A stretch of 13,889 bases of DNA from an uncultured Bacteroidales bacterium. GTDB lineage: Bacteria > Bacteroidota > Bacteroidia > Bacteroidales > FEN-979. Of this stretch, positions 1 through 7,500 are shown one piece after another. The stretch covers positions 1 through 13,889 of the forward strand of contig CAIYQH010000469.1 of assembly GCA_903928285.1 (NCBI GenBank). Direction: 5' to 3'. A program made the translations under genes and the position numbers. The number at the start of each line of letters is the position of its first letter. Position 1 is the first letter of the stretch. The notes below the pieces were generated by a model. It ran no database searches, was not told the DNA's origin, and saw nothing but the letters and a program-made list of their open reading frames with translations.

Positions 1-191
1 AGGCCATTAAAGGGAAAATTATCAAAGCAAAACCTTTGACTGCTGTCATGGCCATGGAAGAATTAAACTCCGTGTTAGCAATACCAGTAAAAATAAAATC
101 GCAAACCATCTGGGTGAGAACAGACATCCCTGGAAATGCACAAAATCTATTGAAGGCCATGAACATGAGAATACCACCGAAAATTTTGTAA
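1..191 (+). CDS. C-terminal fragment of a probable IS transposase (IS1634/IS4-like)
   Basis: An open frame enters from the window edge (first full codon at position 3) and ends at a TAA at 189-191, giving 62 residues. The tail contains IPVKIKSQTIWVRTDIPGNA and ends RIPPKIL. A hydrophobic strand, a W-[VIL]-R-T-[DE]-I motif and a short 'IP.K/R.L' ending resemble, from memory, the C-termini of DDE transposases of the IS1634 group. The catalytic DDE residues would lie upstream, outside the window, so I cannot say whether the gene is intact. A hairpin and a possible terminal repeat follow it, as expected at the right end of an insertion sequence. The assignment rests on a short tail, so another protein family remains possible. 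Confidence 0.45.
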   Translation, partial: AIKGKIIKAKPLTAVMAMEELNSVLAIPVKIKSQTIWVRTDIPGNAQNLLKAMNMRIPPKIL

Positions 192-205
192 AAACAAGCA
201 AAATG

Positions 206-238
206 TAGTGGCACAAACCATTTTCGGTGCCATTACTA
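206..238. other. Hairpin downstream of the transposase tail
   Basis: GGCAC at 210-214 pairs with GTGCC at 227-231 around a 12-nt loop. Outside it, TAGT on the left can pair with ATTACTA on the right if bases are bulged. It starts 15 nt after the transposase stop. No T-tract follows, so it is not a classic terminator. It may limit read-through or be part of the element's end structure. Confidence 0.45.
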
Positions 239-316
239 TGCTGTTTATAAATCAGTTACAAAAATGAAGTGTCAAACTCGGGAATGATTTCTTGGAACGC
301 AACCAGCGTTTTTGCC

Positions 317-371
317 GTCATTTGGAGCTGCAGTGCGGTGGTGACCGGGATGCAGCTTTCTGGCAAATGAC
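317..371. repeat. Long three-tier imperfect inverted repeat (possible structured RNA or cruciform)
   Basis: The outer stem is GTCATTTG (317-324) with CAAATGAC (364-371), 8 perfect pairs. The middle stem is AGCTGCA (326-332) with TGCAGCT (351-357), 7 perfect pairs. The inner stem is CGGT (336-339) with ACCG (344-347), closed by a GGTG loop. The internal loops are 1 nt against 6 nt, then 3 nt against 3 nt. Nineteen Watson-Crick pairs in 55 bases is well above what I would expect by chance. No T-tract follows, so it is not a terminator. Candidates are a small structured RNA, a REP-like palindrome or a mobile-element remnant; the sequence does not decide between them. Confidence 0.55.
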
Positions 372-705
372 CTCCCCCGTGGCAAGTGTCTTTCCTTGAA
401 TTGGTAAGAAAACAAGGCACAACCCTGCATGGCCGTGTTCAAATCAAGAGGAAGATCCTGATTTTACAACATTACGATTTTTTAGGGATATTCATCTGGT
501 AAAACCGGAAAGCCTGGCAGATGATCCCGCCGGTCAGCAGGGTGAATAGCAGAACAGTCCTTTTGAGAATCACACAGCCCCTCCTGCAGAAATATACTTT
601 ATTTGCTGCCTGCCTTGTAACCGGAATATTTCCAGCAGAAAACAGATATGACAACCATTTTGCCACTGCCCGGCTACAGGTCCAACCGGGCGCCGGCCTT
701 TCATG

Positions 706-894
706 TTGTTCAAGGTTTCATTAAGGTTCTCCAGGGGGTGTTTGACATTCTCCAGGGTGTGTTTAACATTCTCCAACGTATGGTTAACATTCTCCAACGT
801 ATGGTTAACATTCTCCAACGTATGGTTAACATTCTCCAACGTATGGTTAACGTTCTCCAGAGGGTCTTTAATATTCTCCAGAGGGTCTTTAAGC
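706..894. repeat. 21-bp tandem repeat (minisatellite), about 8-9 copies
   Basis: Units begin with TTCTCC at 727, 748, 769, 790, 811, 832, 853 and 874, an exact 21-bp spacing. A degenerate unit lies upstream at 706. The consensus is close to TTCTCCAACGTATGGTTAAC plus one base; central copies are nearly identical and edge copies diverge, the usual pattern of an array growing from its middle. Each central unit carries the palindrome GTTAAC. Because 21 is a multiple of 3 and the unit has no stops in several frames, both strands stay open. The minus-strand frame reads as the heptad L-E-N-V-N-H-T. No start codon or recognised domain shows that it is translated. Confidence 0.85.
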
Positions 895-920
895 TTTTAT
901 CAACCATTCTGGCTTATAGC

Positions 921-953
921 GTTAAATAAGGGTTAAATAAGGGTTAACCTCGG
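921..953. repeat. 11-bp direct repeat, two exact copies and one diverged
   Basis: GTTAAATAAGG occurs at 921-931 and 932-942, and a third, diverged unit starting GTTAACC occupies 943-953. The GTTAA core is shared with the 21-bp array that ends about 27 bases upstream, which suggests a related origin or slippage on a similar seed. No function can be read from it. Confidence 0.6.
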
Positions 954-968
954 TGGCTGATGGGGTTC

Positions 969-1005
969 AAAAAAAACGGGCGTCCGCAGGGAGCGCCCAT
1001 TTTTT
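969..1005 (-). terminator. Rho-independent terminator (possibly bidirectional) after the Asp-box gene
   Basis: GGGCG (978-982) pairs with CGCCC (994-998). The stem is flanked by a run of eight A at 969-976 and a run of six T at 1000-1005. Read on the minus strand, the stem is followed by a T-run, placing a terminator about 145 nt beyond the stop of the 1142-2950 gene. The flanking A and T runs would let it work on the plus strand too. Confidence 0.75.
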
Positions 1006-1079
1006 AAATTGTCAATGATGCGGATGGTTCCTGATTCCCTGTTGAAGTTAACCAGGTGAAAATCAACCAAGATCCCCAA

Positions 1080-1111
1080 CTTCCCCTTGAAGGGGAGGGC
1101 CGGGTGGGGTC
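1080..1111. repeat. GC-rich intergenic hairpin repeat
   Basis: TCCCCT (1082-1087) and AGGGGA (1091-1096) form a six-pair stem around a TGA loop, followed by GGGCCGGGTGGGG. From memory, very similar 'CCCCTTGAAGGGGAGGG' sequences recur between genes in many Bacteroidota genomes. It lies between the Asp-box gene stop and its terminator, so it would be part of the 3' untranslated RNA. Copy number cannot be judged from this window. Confidence 0.45.
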
Positions 1112-1141
1112 ATCAACAAACCTGGGAAAGGCTTAGAGCAC

Positions 1142-2950
1142 CTATTCCTTGATGATCCTTTGCGTAAAGGCCTCGCCATTGATTTTAACCGTTACCAGGT
1201 AGAATCCCTTTACAAGCGAACTACAGTCGAAACTGATCATGTGTGCGCCTGACAATACACCTTCATTGAGGTTCATCACCCGCTGGCCAAGGAGATCGGT
1301 CACCTCAACAGTTACGGGTGCAGGCCGTTCAAACGAGACATTGATACTGGCCGTTCCCTTGACAGGGTTCGGGTAGCTCTGGCTCACCTGGTTCCTGACC
1401 TGGGCAGCATGCTGATCTACTCCGACAATCATCGGGATCGTGCGATACATATAGCTGACATCGTGAACGGGAACCGTAGCATCCTGGATGTTGGAACCGG
1501 GCTGGGAGGAGGTCTGGCAGATCAACTGCACCTGGTTGTTCTTCAGCTTCGATGCCGTGGAGGGATAGACAAACTCCTGGAAAATATAAAGGAAATCAGC
1601 GTTCATGTCAACCATGGCGCCAAAACCTCCATGCCAGTTGCGAACCCAGATATGACGGTAGTTGAAGGGGGTCGGATCGGGATTTCCGACGGTGATCCCC
1701 GACCAGTAAACATTCACATTGTTGTAATTGTCGATGACAATTTTCGGGAAGGAGCTGAGACCCACACCGTATTTCGGGAAACCCACGATGGAATCGCCTG
1801 CAGGATCAGCGGCCACAAAACCGGCCAGCTGATGGTGGGCATCCAGCGTATCGAGGTTGCTCAGGCGGGTCGTATCCATCGCCGGCATGGTCTCATTCCA
1901 GTAGATCAGACCATCGGTACCGGGGAAGTAATATCGTGCGGTGCCGTCGCCGTTAGCACGCATAAGGCCTACCGCCACATGGGCTTTTCCGTTTTTGTCG
2001 AGCTGGATGGCTGTTGAACCGTCGGGGCACCAGAAGGTGGGTACCACTTGCGACATTGGCGCCAATTTATAGGGGTTGTTGAAAAATACGGTTTTGGTCC
2101 AGGTTGCTCCGTTATCAAACGACTTCATGATATATCCGTCCTCCCAGTTTCCGGCAACAGCAAAGGCGATGGTATCGCCTTTGGGAGCCGCCCAGTTGTA
2201 ATCATCACCCGAATAGCCAAGGCCGTCGGCGATGGTCATCCCTGGGAGGATCACGCCGTTCTTATCCCAGGTGGCGCCGCCGTCGAGCGAACGGTAATAG
2301 AGCAGCGCATCGCTCATCCCCTGGTAACTTGCCTGGCCGATGGCCAGGATATGCACATACTGGTGATTGTTCCCGCTGGTGATGGCACTGGGCCACAGGA
2401 GACTGGTAACGCCTGTCGGGCCCGCGGGTGCTAACGACTGGGTCCAGACACCGGTACCCTTGGCGGGGCGGGTATTCATGATCAGCGTTGCAGAAGCGTT
2501 ATGGGCGAAAACGATCTCGCCGTTGCCCATCCAGGGGTTCAGGCTGGGCCAGCCTGTACGGACGGTCTCAATGCGTGCTGTCGGCACTGCCGCCCAGCTG
2601 GTGCCGTTGTTGTAATTGTATCCTGTGCCGCGGTCGCCGTAACCGGAGGCATCATTGGTGCCTCGCATCCAGGCGGCTGAAATGCTATTGTCGGGCCACA
2701 GGTAGATCCGGTTTGCGACGGAACCATTGCACTGGTTGTCATACCTTGAATCGCCGATGATATCATCGTTCACGCTTTTATTGGTGACAATGGGATTGGT
2801 AGGATTCAACGGCAACTCGGCATGTCCGTTATACTTTGGGGAAAGTACGGCTGTGTTTTGCAGTGAGAGCGATATTGCAGCCCGTTTCTGCTGGGCAAAA
2901 ACCGCAAGCGACAAACTCAGGATAAGCGCTAAAACATAAATTTTTCTCAT
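1142..2950 (-). CDS. Secreted Asp-box/BNR-repeat protein with a T9SS type A sorting domain
   Basis: The 602-residue product begins MRKIYVLALILSLSLAVFA, a clear Sec signal peptide with probable cleavage after A19. Two good Asp-box motifs, SLDGGATW (221-228) and SFDNGATW (277-284), plus a weaker NYNNGTSW near 112-119, indicate a beta-propeller like those of sialidases and other BNR proteins. I do not see the catalytic set of a sialidase, so enzymatic activity is not claimed. Residues about 523-602 form a type A T9SS sorting domain: QSYPNP near the start, VEVTDLLGQRV in the middle, GFYLVTVKINGEAFTQRIIKE-type ending. It should cross the outer membrane by T9SS and be released or anchored at the surface. 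The start is supported by the signal peptide and a promoter motif 24 bases upstream. It lies 44 bases downstream of the aspartase-like gene on the same strand but has its own promoter motif and terminator. The ligand is unknown. Confidence 0.85.
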   Translation of the reverse strand: MRKIYVLALILSLSLAVFAQQKRAAISLSLQNTAVLSPKYNGHAELPLNPTNPIVTNKSVNDDIIGDSRYDNQCNGSVANRIYLWPDNSISAAWMRGTNDASGYGDRGTGYNYNNGTSWAAVPTARIETVRTGWPSLNPWMGNGEIVFAHNASATLIMNTRPAKGTGVWTQSLAPAGPTGVTSLLWPSAITSGNNHQYVHILAIGQASYQGMSDALLYYRSLDGGATWDKNGVILPGMTIADGLGYSGDDYNWAAPKGDTIAFAVAGNWEDGYIMKSFDNGATWTKTVFFNNPYKLAPMSQVVPTFWCPDGSTAIQLDKNGKAHVAVGLMRANGDGTARYYFPGTDGLIYWNETMPAMDTTRLSNLDTLDAHHQLAGFVAADPAGDSIVGFPKYGVGLSSFPKIVIDNYNNVNVYWSGITVGNPDPTPFNYRHIWVRNWHGGFGAMVDMNADFLYIFQEFVYPSTASKLKNNQVQLICQTSSQPGSNIQDATVPVHDVSYMYRTIPMIVGVDQHAAQVRNQVSQSYPNPVKGTASINVSFERPAPVTVEVTDLLGQRVMNLNEGVLSGAHMISFDCSSLVKGFYLVTVKINGEAFTQRIIKE

Positions 2951-2974
2951 GGGTCAGAATTTTAAAGGTTGTAG

Positions 2975-2982
2975 CAAAGATA
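2975..2982 (-). promoter_or_regulatory. Bacteroidota -7 promoter element for the Asp-box gene
   Basis: On the minus strand this reads TATCTTTG, an exact match to the Bacteroidota -7 consensus TAnnTTTG. It ends about 24 bases before the ATG, giving a short leader typical of the phylum. No clear -33 TTG was found at the right spacing; it would fall in the end of the upstream gene. Confidence 0.55.
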
Positions 2983-2994
2983 AATATTTTTAGA

Positions 2995-4488
2995 TTATCC
3001 CGCCACTTCGCTAAGGGTATATCCCAGTTTCAACAGGTTTTCTGCCTTAAGGAGATTCCTTAGTTTTTCTTCACTTAACGTGTGAAGTGCGGTATTGGCT
3101 TCAAATATGCTGATCCCATTGCTTTTCATCATGGCGGCCAGCTCAGCTGCCTTGTGATAACCGATGGCGGGAATCAGCGCCGTGGTAATCGACGGACTGC
3201 TCAGAAGCCGCTCCAGGCTTATGCCTGCACGAACGGCCAGTGCGTTGAACAGGTGGTTTTTCAGCGCGCGGTCACAGGCCGTCAGCAGCTTCAGACTCTC
3301 CAGCAATGCATGACCGATAACAGGCAGGTAAGCATTCAGCTCGAGACAGCCCTGCGCCGACAGCGAACTGATAAGCTGGTCATTGGCATAGACCTTATGG
3401 GCGGCGCTGATGACAAATTCAGGGATCACCGGGTTGACCTTTCCGGGCATGATCGAACTGCCAACCTGGCATTGGGGAATGGACAGGGAGCCACCCGTAA
3501 GGTCGGAGGCCAGCAAGCGGATGTCGGAAACCATCTTTTCGAGGTTCACGGCATGAGCCTTGAGGGTTGCATGGATCTCCACAAAGGAATCGAGGTTACT
3601 GGTGGCATCGGAGAGGTTCTCACTCCGTGTTACCGGGAGTCCGGTCAGTTGCTGCAGATGGCCGGCAGCCTCCATGATGAAATAGCGGGGAACCGCCATC
3701 CCCGTACCTATGGCACTGCCTCCCAGGTTGACTTCCTTGATCCGTTCAAAACACTTAGAAACACGCCACCAGTCGCGCGACAGGGCCTCGCTGTAAGTAC
3801 TGAAAAGCTTCCCGAAGGAGGTGGGAACCGCCTCCTGCATCTGGGTGTATCCTGGTCGCAGGTCATTTTGGTGGGTGATCTCCATCTGCTCCATATCGAA
3901 CCTGACCGCATTGATCGCCTTTTCAAGATCCTGCAGCAGGAACATGGCGGCCACCTTCAGCGACGTGGGGATTACATCGTTGGTCGACTGATAGATATTG
4001 GCATCTTCGATGGGATCGATCAGATGATAACTACCAGGTTTTGCACCGAGTTTCAGCAGGGCGACATTGGTAATAATCTCATTGATATTCATATTGATGC
4101 TGGTCCCGGCGCCTCCCGAAACGGCCGGTACGATAAAATCCTCAACATGATCCCCCTCCGCCACTTCGGAGGTGGCATGAATCAGGTGGGTGAGCCGCGT
4201 GGCATGGTCGGGTCTTGTCGTACCTGCCGCCAATCCTCTCGTTGCCCCTTCCCCCTGCCTGTCCTGCATCTCCTTCATTTTGCCGGCGCCGAATTTCTCT
4301 CCGACCGCCGTGTGATAAGCTTCGGCGGTCTGGTAACAGGCCTTTTTTACCAATCCCACCGCCTGGTACCATTCCCTGTGAAAAGGGGTGGTATCGGGAA
4401 AATTCTCCCTGGCACGCGCGGCATGAATCCCATACAGGGCATCCGCCGGCAGCTCCATTTCACCAATAAAATCAATCTCTTTACGCAT
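2995..4488 (-). CDS. aspA: Aspartate ammonia-lyase family enzyme (aspartase/fumarase superfamily)
   Basis: The 497-residue protein carries the superfamily signature GSSIMPGKVNP at 343-353, which forms the flexible loop with the catalytic serine. Two other conserved substrate-binding regions are present: AGTSINMN (127-134) and QSTND (167-171). Residues 214-222 read YTQMQEAVP, where fumarase C has His; Gln at this place is, from memory, also found in E. coli aspartase. The likely reaction is L-aspartate to fumarate and ammonia in the cytoplasm. There is no signal peptide. The length is slightly above the usual 460-480; residues about 63-100 match nothing I recall and contain many charged and Gly residues. 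Homologues in anaerobic Bacteroidota are, as I recall, sometimes encoded with hydE/hydG/hydF for [FeFe]-hydrogenase maturation, but none of those genes is in this window. Other superfamily activities (fumarase, argininosuccinate lyase) fit the motifs less well. Confidence 0.85.
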   Translation of the reverse strand: MRKEIDFIGEMELPADALYGIHAARARENFPDTTPFHREWYQAVGLVKKACYQTAEAYHTAVGEKFGAGKMKEMQDRQGEGATRGLAAGTTRPDHATRLTHLIHATSEVAEGDHVEDFIVPAVSGGAGTSINMNINEIITNVALLKLGAKPGSYHLIDPIEDANIYQSTNDVIPTSLKVAAMFLLQDLEKAINAVRFDMEQMEITHQNDLRPGYTQMQEAVPTSFGKLFSTYSEALSRDWWRVSKCFERIKEVNLGGSAIGTGMAVPRYFIMEAAGHLQQLTGLPVTRSENLSDATSNLDSFVEIHATLKAHAVNLEKMVSDIRLLASDLTGGSLSIPQCQVGSSIMPGKVNPVIPEFVISAAHKVYANDQLISSLSAQGCLELNAYLPVIGHALLESLKLLTACDRALKNHLFNALAVRAGISLERLLSSPSITTALIPAIGYHKAAELAAMMKSNGISIFEANTALHTLSEEKLRNLLKAENLLKLGYTLSEVAG

Positions 4489-4530
4489 GATCCCGGAATT
4501 TTATGATTTTATGCCAATCTGTTTGTTAGG

Positions 4531-4560
4531 TTGCATTACATTGGATTTTTTGTAATTTTA
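4531..4560 (+). promoter_or_regulatory. Bacteroidota promoter for the first giant gene
   Basis: TTG at 4531-4533 is followed by exactly 19 nt and then TAATTTTA at 4553-4560, seven of eight positions fitting TAnnTTTG-type spacing rules (the final G is A). The predicted transcript start near 4567 gives a leader of about 22 nt to the proposed CTG start at 4589. It lies in the divergent region shared with the aspartase-like gene, for which I could not find an equally good promoter. Confidence 0.5.
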
Positions 4561-4588
4561 CGGAATTAATCTGAACCGGGGGATACCA

Positions 4589-7500
4589 CTGAAAAAAATA
4601 GTTTTACTTTTTCTGTTCCTGTTGCTGACAGGTTCATTGTTTGCACAGATCGACAAGGAATTCTGGTTTGTGGGGCCTGAGGCCTCTTCCAACCATGGCG
4701 ACCGGCCGGTCTATATCCGTGTCTCCACCATGGAGGATACGGCCCATATCGTGCTGCGCATGCCTGCAAATCTCAAATTCGCCCCGATCCTGCGAACCAT
4801 CAATCCCAATTCCACCACCTCCATCCAGCTGGATGTGATCAACGGAAACAACACCTGGCTCGACAGCATTGAAAACCGGCCGCCCGACAAGATCCTGCAC
4901 AAAGGGTTGTTGCTGACCTCCGACAACTATGTTACCGCCTATTACGACCTCAACAACGGCAGCAATCCCGCTTTGTTTTCCTTTAAGGGCAAGAATGGCG
5001 TGGGGACCGAATTCTATATCTCCGGGCAGACCGATTATCCCAACCAGACCAACGACGGCAGCGAGGCCTTCGACATCGTGGCCACCCAGGATGCCACCAC
5101 CATCACCATCACCCCCTCGATCGACATCGTCGGCCATGTGGCCAATGTGCCGTTCCAGGTTGTCCTCAATAAGGGGGAGACTTACTCTGCGCGCACGCTG
5201 ATCACCACGGCCAGTGCATCGCTGGCAGGTTCGCACGTGGTTTCCGACAAGCCCGTTGCCATCACCCTCAGCGACGATTCCATCGTTACCGGCGGATGGG
5301 ACATCATCGGCGACCAGACGGTCCCTGTAAACCTGCTGGGAAAGGAATATATCGTCATCAAAGGGTTTGCCGACAACGTCCCTCCGGGCAACGACGATGA
5401 ACGCGCCTATATCCTGGCCACGCAGGATGCAACGGACGTCACCGTTGACGGAACCTCGGTGGGTACCCTCAACACCGGGCAGCAATACGACTACCCGCTC
5501 CCGGCGACCACCAACACGGCCTATGTGAAATCGACAAAGCCCGTCTATGTTTATCATCTTTCCGGTCATCCCGGCGAAGCCGGCTCATCGCTGCTGCCGC
5601 CCGACTCCTGCACAGGATCGAGGAAGATCGGTTTCAACCGTTCGAGTACCAGCGCTTTTGCCCTGCTTATCCTCACCCGCAACGGGAACCAGGATTACTT
5701 CCTGCTGAACGGTGGCACTACGGTTCTGACAGGCGCCAGCTTCAGCGTGGTGCCCGGAACAAACAACAACTGGGTCTATTACCGTCAAAACAACCTGTCG
5801 ACGGTGCAGGTTCCCGTTGGCGGTAACATTATTGAAAACACCCAGGGCAAGTTCCACCTGGGGATCCTGAACAATATCTCCGCCAGCTCGGAATACGGTT
5901 ACTTCTCCGATTTCAGCACGCTCTACCTCGGCGCCGACGCCAGCATATGCCCCGGCGACAGCATGGTGCTTGACGGCGGGCCCTATCGTACCTCGTATGA
6001 CTGGGAAAAGCTCATCGGCGGTATCTGGACGACGGTCGGCAGCACACGCGAATACACGGTGAAGGACACCGGTTATTATGCCTGCATGACCAACGGGGAT
6101 TTCTGTACCCTGATGGATACGATTCATATCTCCTATTATCCTAACGGAACTGTCAGCCTGGGTCCCGACAGGAATATCTGCCAGGGAACCACCACGACCT
6201 TCAGCCCGGCAGGTAATTATGTCTCCTACCAGTGGAGCACCGGGGCAACCGGGTCGACCCTCGTGACCGGCACGCCGGGAACTGTATGGTTACGGGTTAC
6301 CAATAACAATGGCTGCGTGGCGCGCGACACGGTGGTGATTGCGCTCGATTCGCTTCCCCAGGCCAACCAGCTCATTACCGGTCCGGCAACAGTTTGCCAG
6401 GGACAAAATAATGTGACCTTTACCATCGATTCGCTCCGCTTTGCCACCTCCTGCAGCTGGACCCTGCCGCCGGGCGCTTCGGGAACCAGTACAACGCGCA
6501 CGATCACGCTGAGCTTTTCCACTTCGGCCACATCCGGGACACTGAAGGTACATGGGAACAACACCTGTGGCACGGGGCCGGAGATATCCTTCCCCATCAC
6601 CGTAAACCCGCTGCCTGTTGCAGCAGGTACCATTGCCGCCCCGACCTGGGTTTGCCAGGGACAGAATGGTTTTGCCGTTTCAGTTCCCGCCGTCGCCAAT
6701 GCCACCACCTATTCCTGGAGCCTGCCGGCGGGTCTGACAATCGCCACCGGTTCCGGCACCAACAATATCACGGTGAATGCGGGGCTGAATGCGGTTTCGG
6801 GAACCATCACCGTTATGGGTCATAATACCTGCGGCGACGGTCCTTCAAATACAACACCACTGACCGTAAAGCTCTTCCCGGTTCCTGCAGGAGCCATTAC
6901 GGGCAATGCAACGCTTTGCCAGGGTCAGGGAGGAGTGGCTTACAGTGTCGCCGCCATCGCCGGAGCAGGAAGCTATATCTGGTCCATTCCTGCGGGCGCT
7001 TCCATCACTTCGGGCACGGGGACCAATGCCATCCTGGTTTCATTCGATTCAACGGCGGTTTCGGGGATGATCAAGGTAAAGGGACACAGCGCCGACTGCG
7101 GCGACGGGACTCCATCGGTCTTCCCTGTAACGGTCAACCCGCTGCCCTCGCCGGCCGGTATCATCACCAGCCCCTCCCCCGTATGCCAGGGACAGAACGG
7201 CGTTCAGGTCTCCATCGCACCGGTTGCCAATGCCACCGGCTATGTGTGGACACTGCCATCAGGATGTACCATCATCACCGGCAGCGGGACAAACAATTTA
7301 ACTACGAGTTACAGCACCGGCGCGGTTAGCGGCCTTTATACCGTTCATGGCCACAATGGAACCTGCGGCGACGGCAGGCATGCGTCGCTGCCGGTAACCG
7401 TCAATCCCCTTCCCTTGGCTGCGGGTGTCATCACCGGGCTCACACCCGTATGCCAGGGCGAGGCCGCCATCGCCTATTCGGTACCCGCAACCGACCCCTT

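Larger units (their letters stand above)
1..283 (+). mobile_element. Right-hand end of a probable insertion sequence (partial)
   Basis: The transposase-like tail is followed by about 90 non-coding bases. These hold a hairpin (206-238) and then the sequence TGTCAAACTCGGG at 270-282, which resembles terminal repeats I recall from IS1634-type elements. The left end is outside the window, so the inverted repeat cannot be paired and no target-site duplication can be shown. The boundary at about 283 is an inference. Confidence 0.35.
284..1141. other. Gene-poor, repeat-rich intergenic region
   Basis: I see no convincing protein gene in these 858 bases. Several short frames are open, but they lack recognisable domains, and those crossing 706-894 stay open because a stop-free 21-bp repeat leaves several frames open. 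The region holds, in order, a long imperfect inverted repeat, a 21-bp tandem array, an 11-bp tandem array, a terminator and a GC-rich hairpin repeat, each listed separately. Positions 372-700 and 1006-1079 show nothing I can name. It lies between an insertion-sequence end and the tail of the T9SS-cargo gene, a setting that tolerates repeats and decayed DNA. Confidence 0.6.

Noticed and set aside
472..666. Small minus-strand frame of 64 residues in the intergenic region
   Set aside because: It has no recognisable domain or promoter and overlaps other equally open frames; nothing sets it apart from chance.
706..894. The 21-bp repeats as plasmid-type iterons of a replication origin
   Set aside because: The period fits iterons, but there is no Rep gene, DnaA box cluster or AT-rich unwinding region recognised nearby, and the divergent edge units fit a minisatellite better.
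706..894. A CRISPR array
   Set aside because: The units are directly adjacent with no unique spacers, and no cas genes are present.
3082..4506. Long plus-strand open frame of 474 codons opposite the aspartase-like gene
   Set aside because: It is a shadow of a strongly conserved enzyme gene on the other strand and shows no domain of its own.
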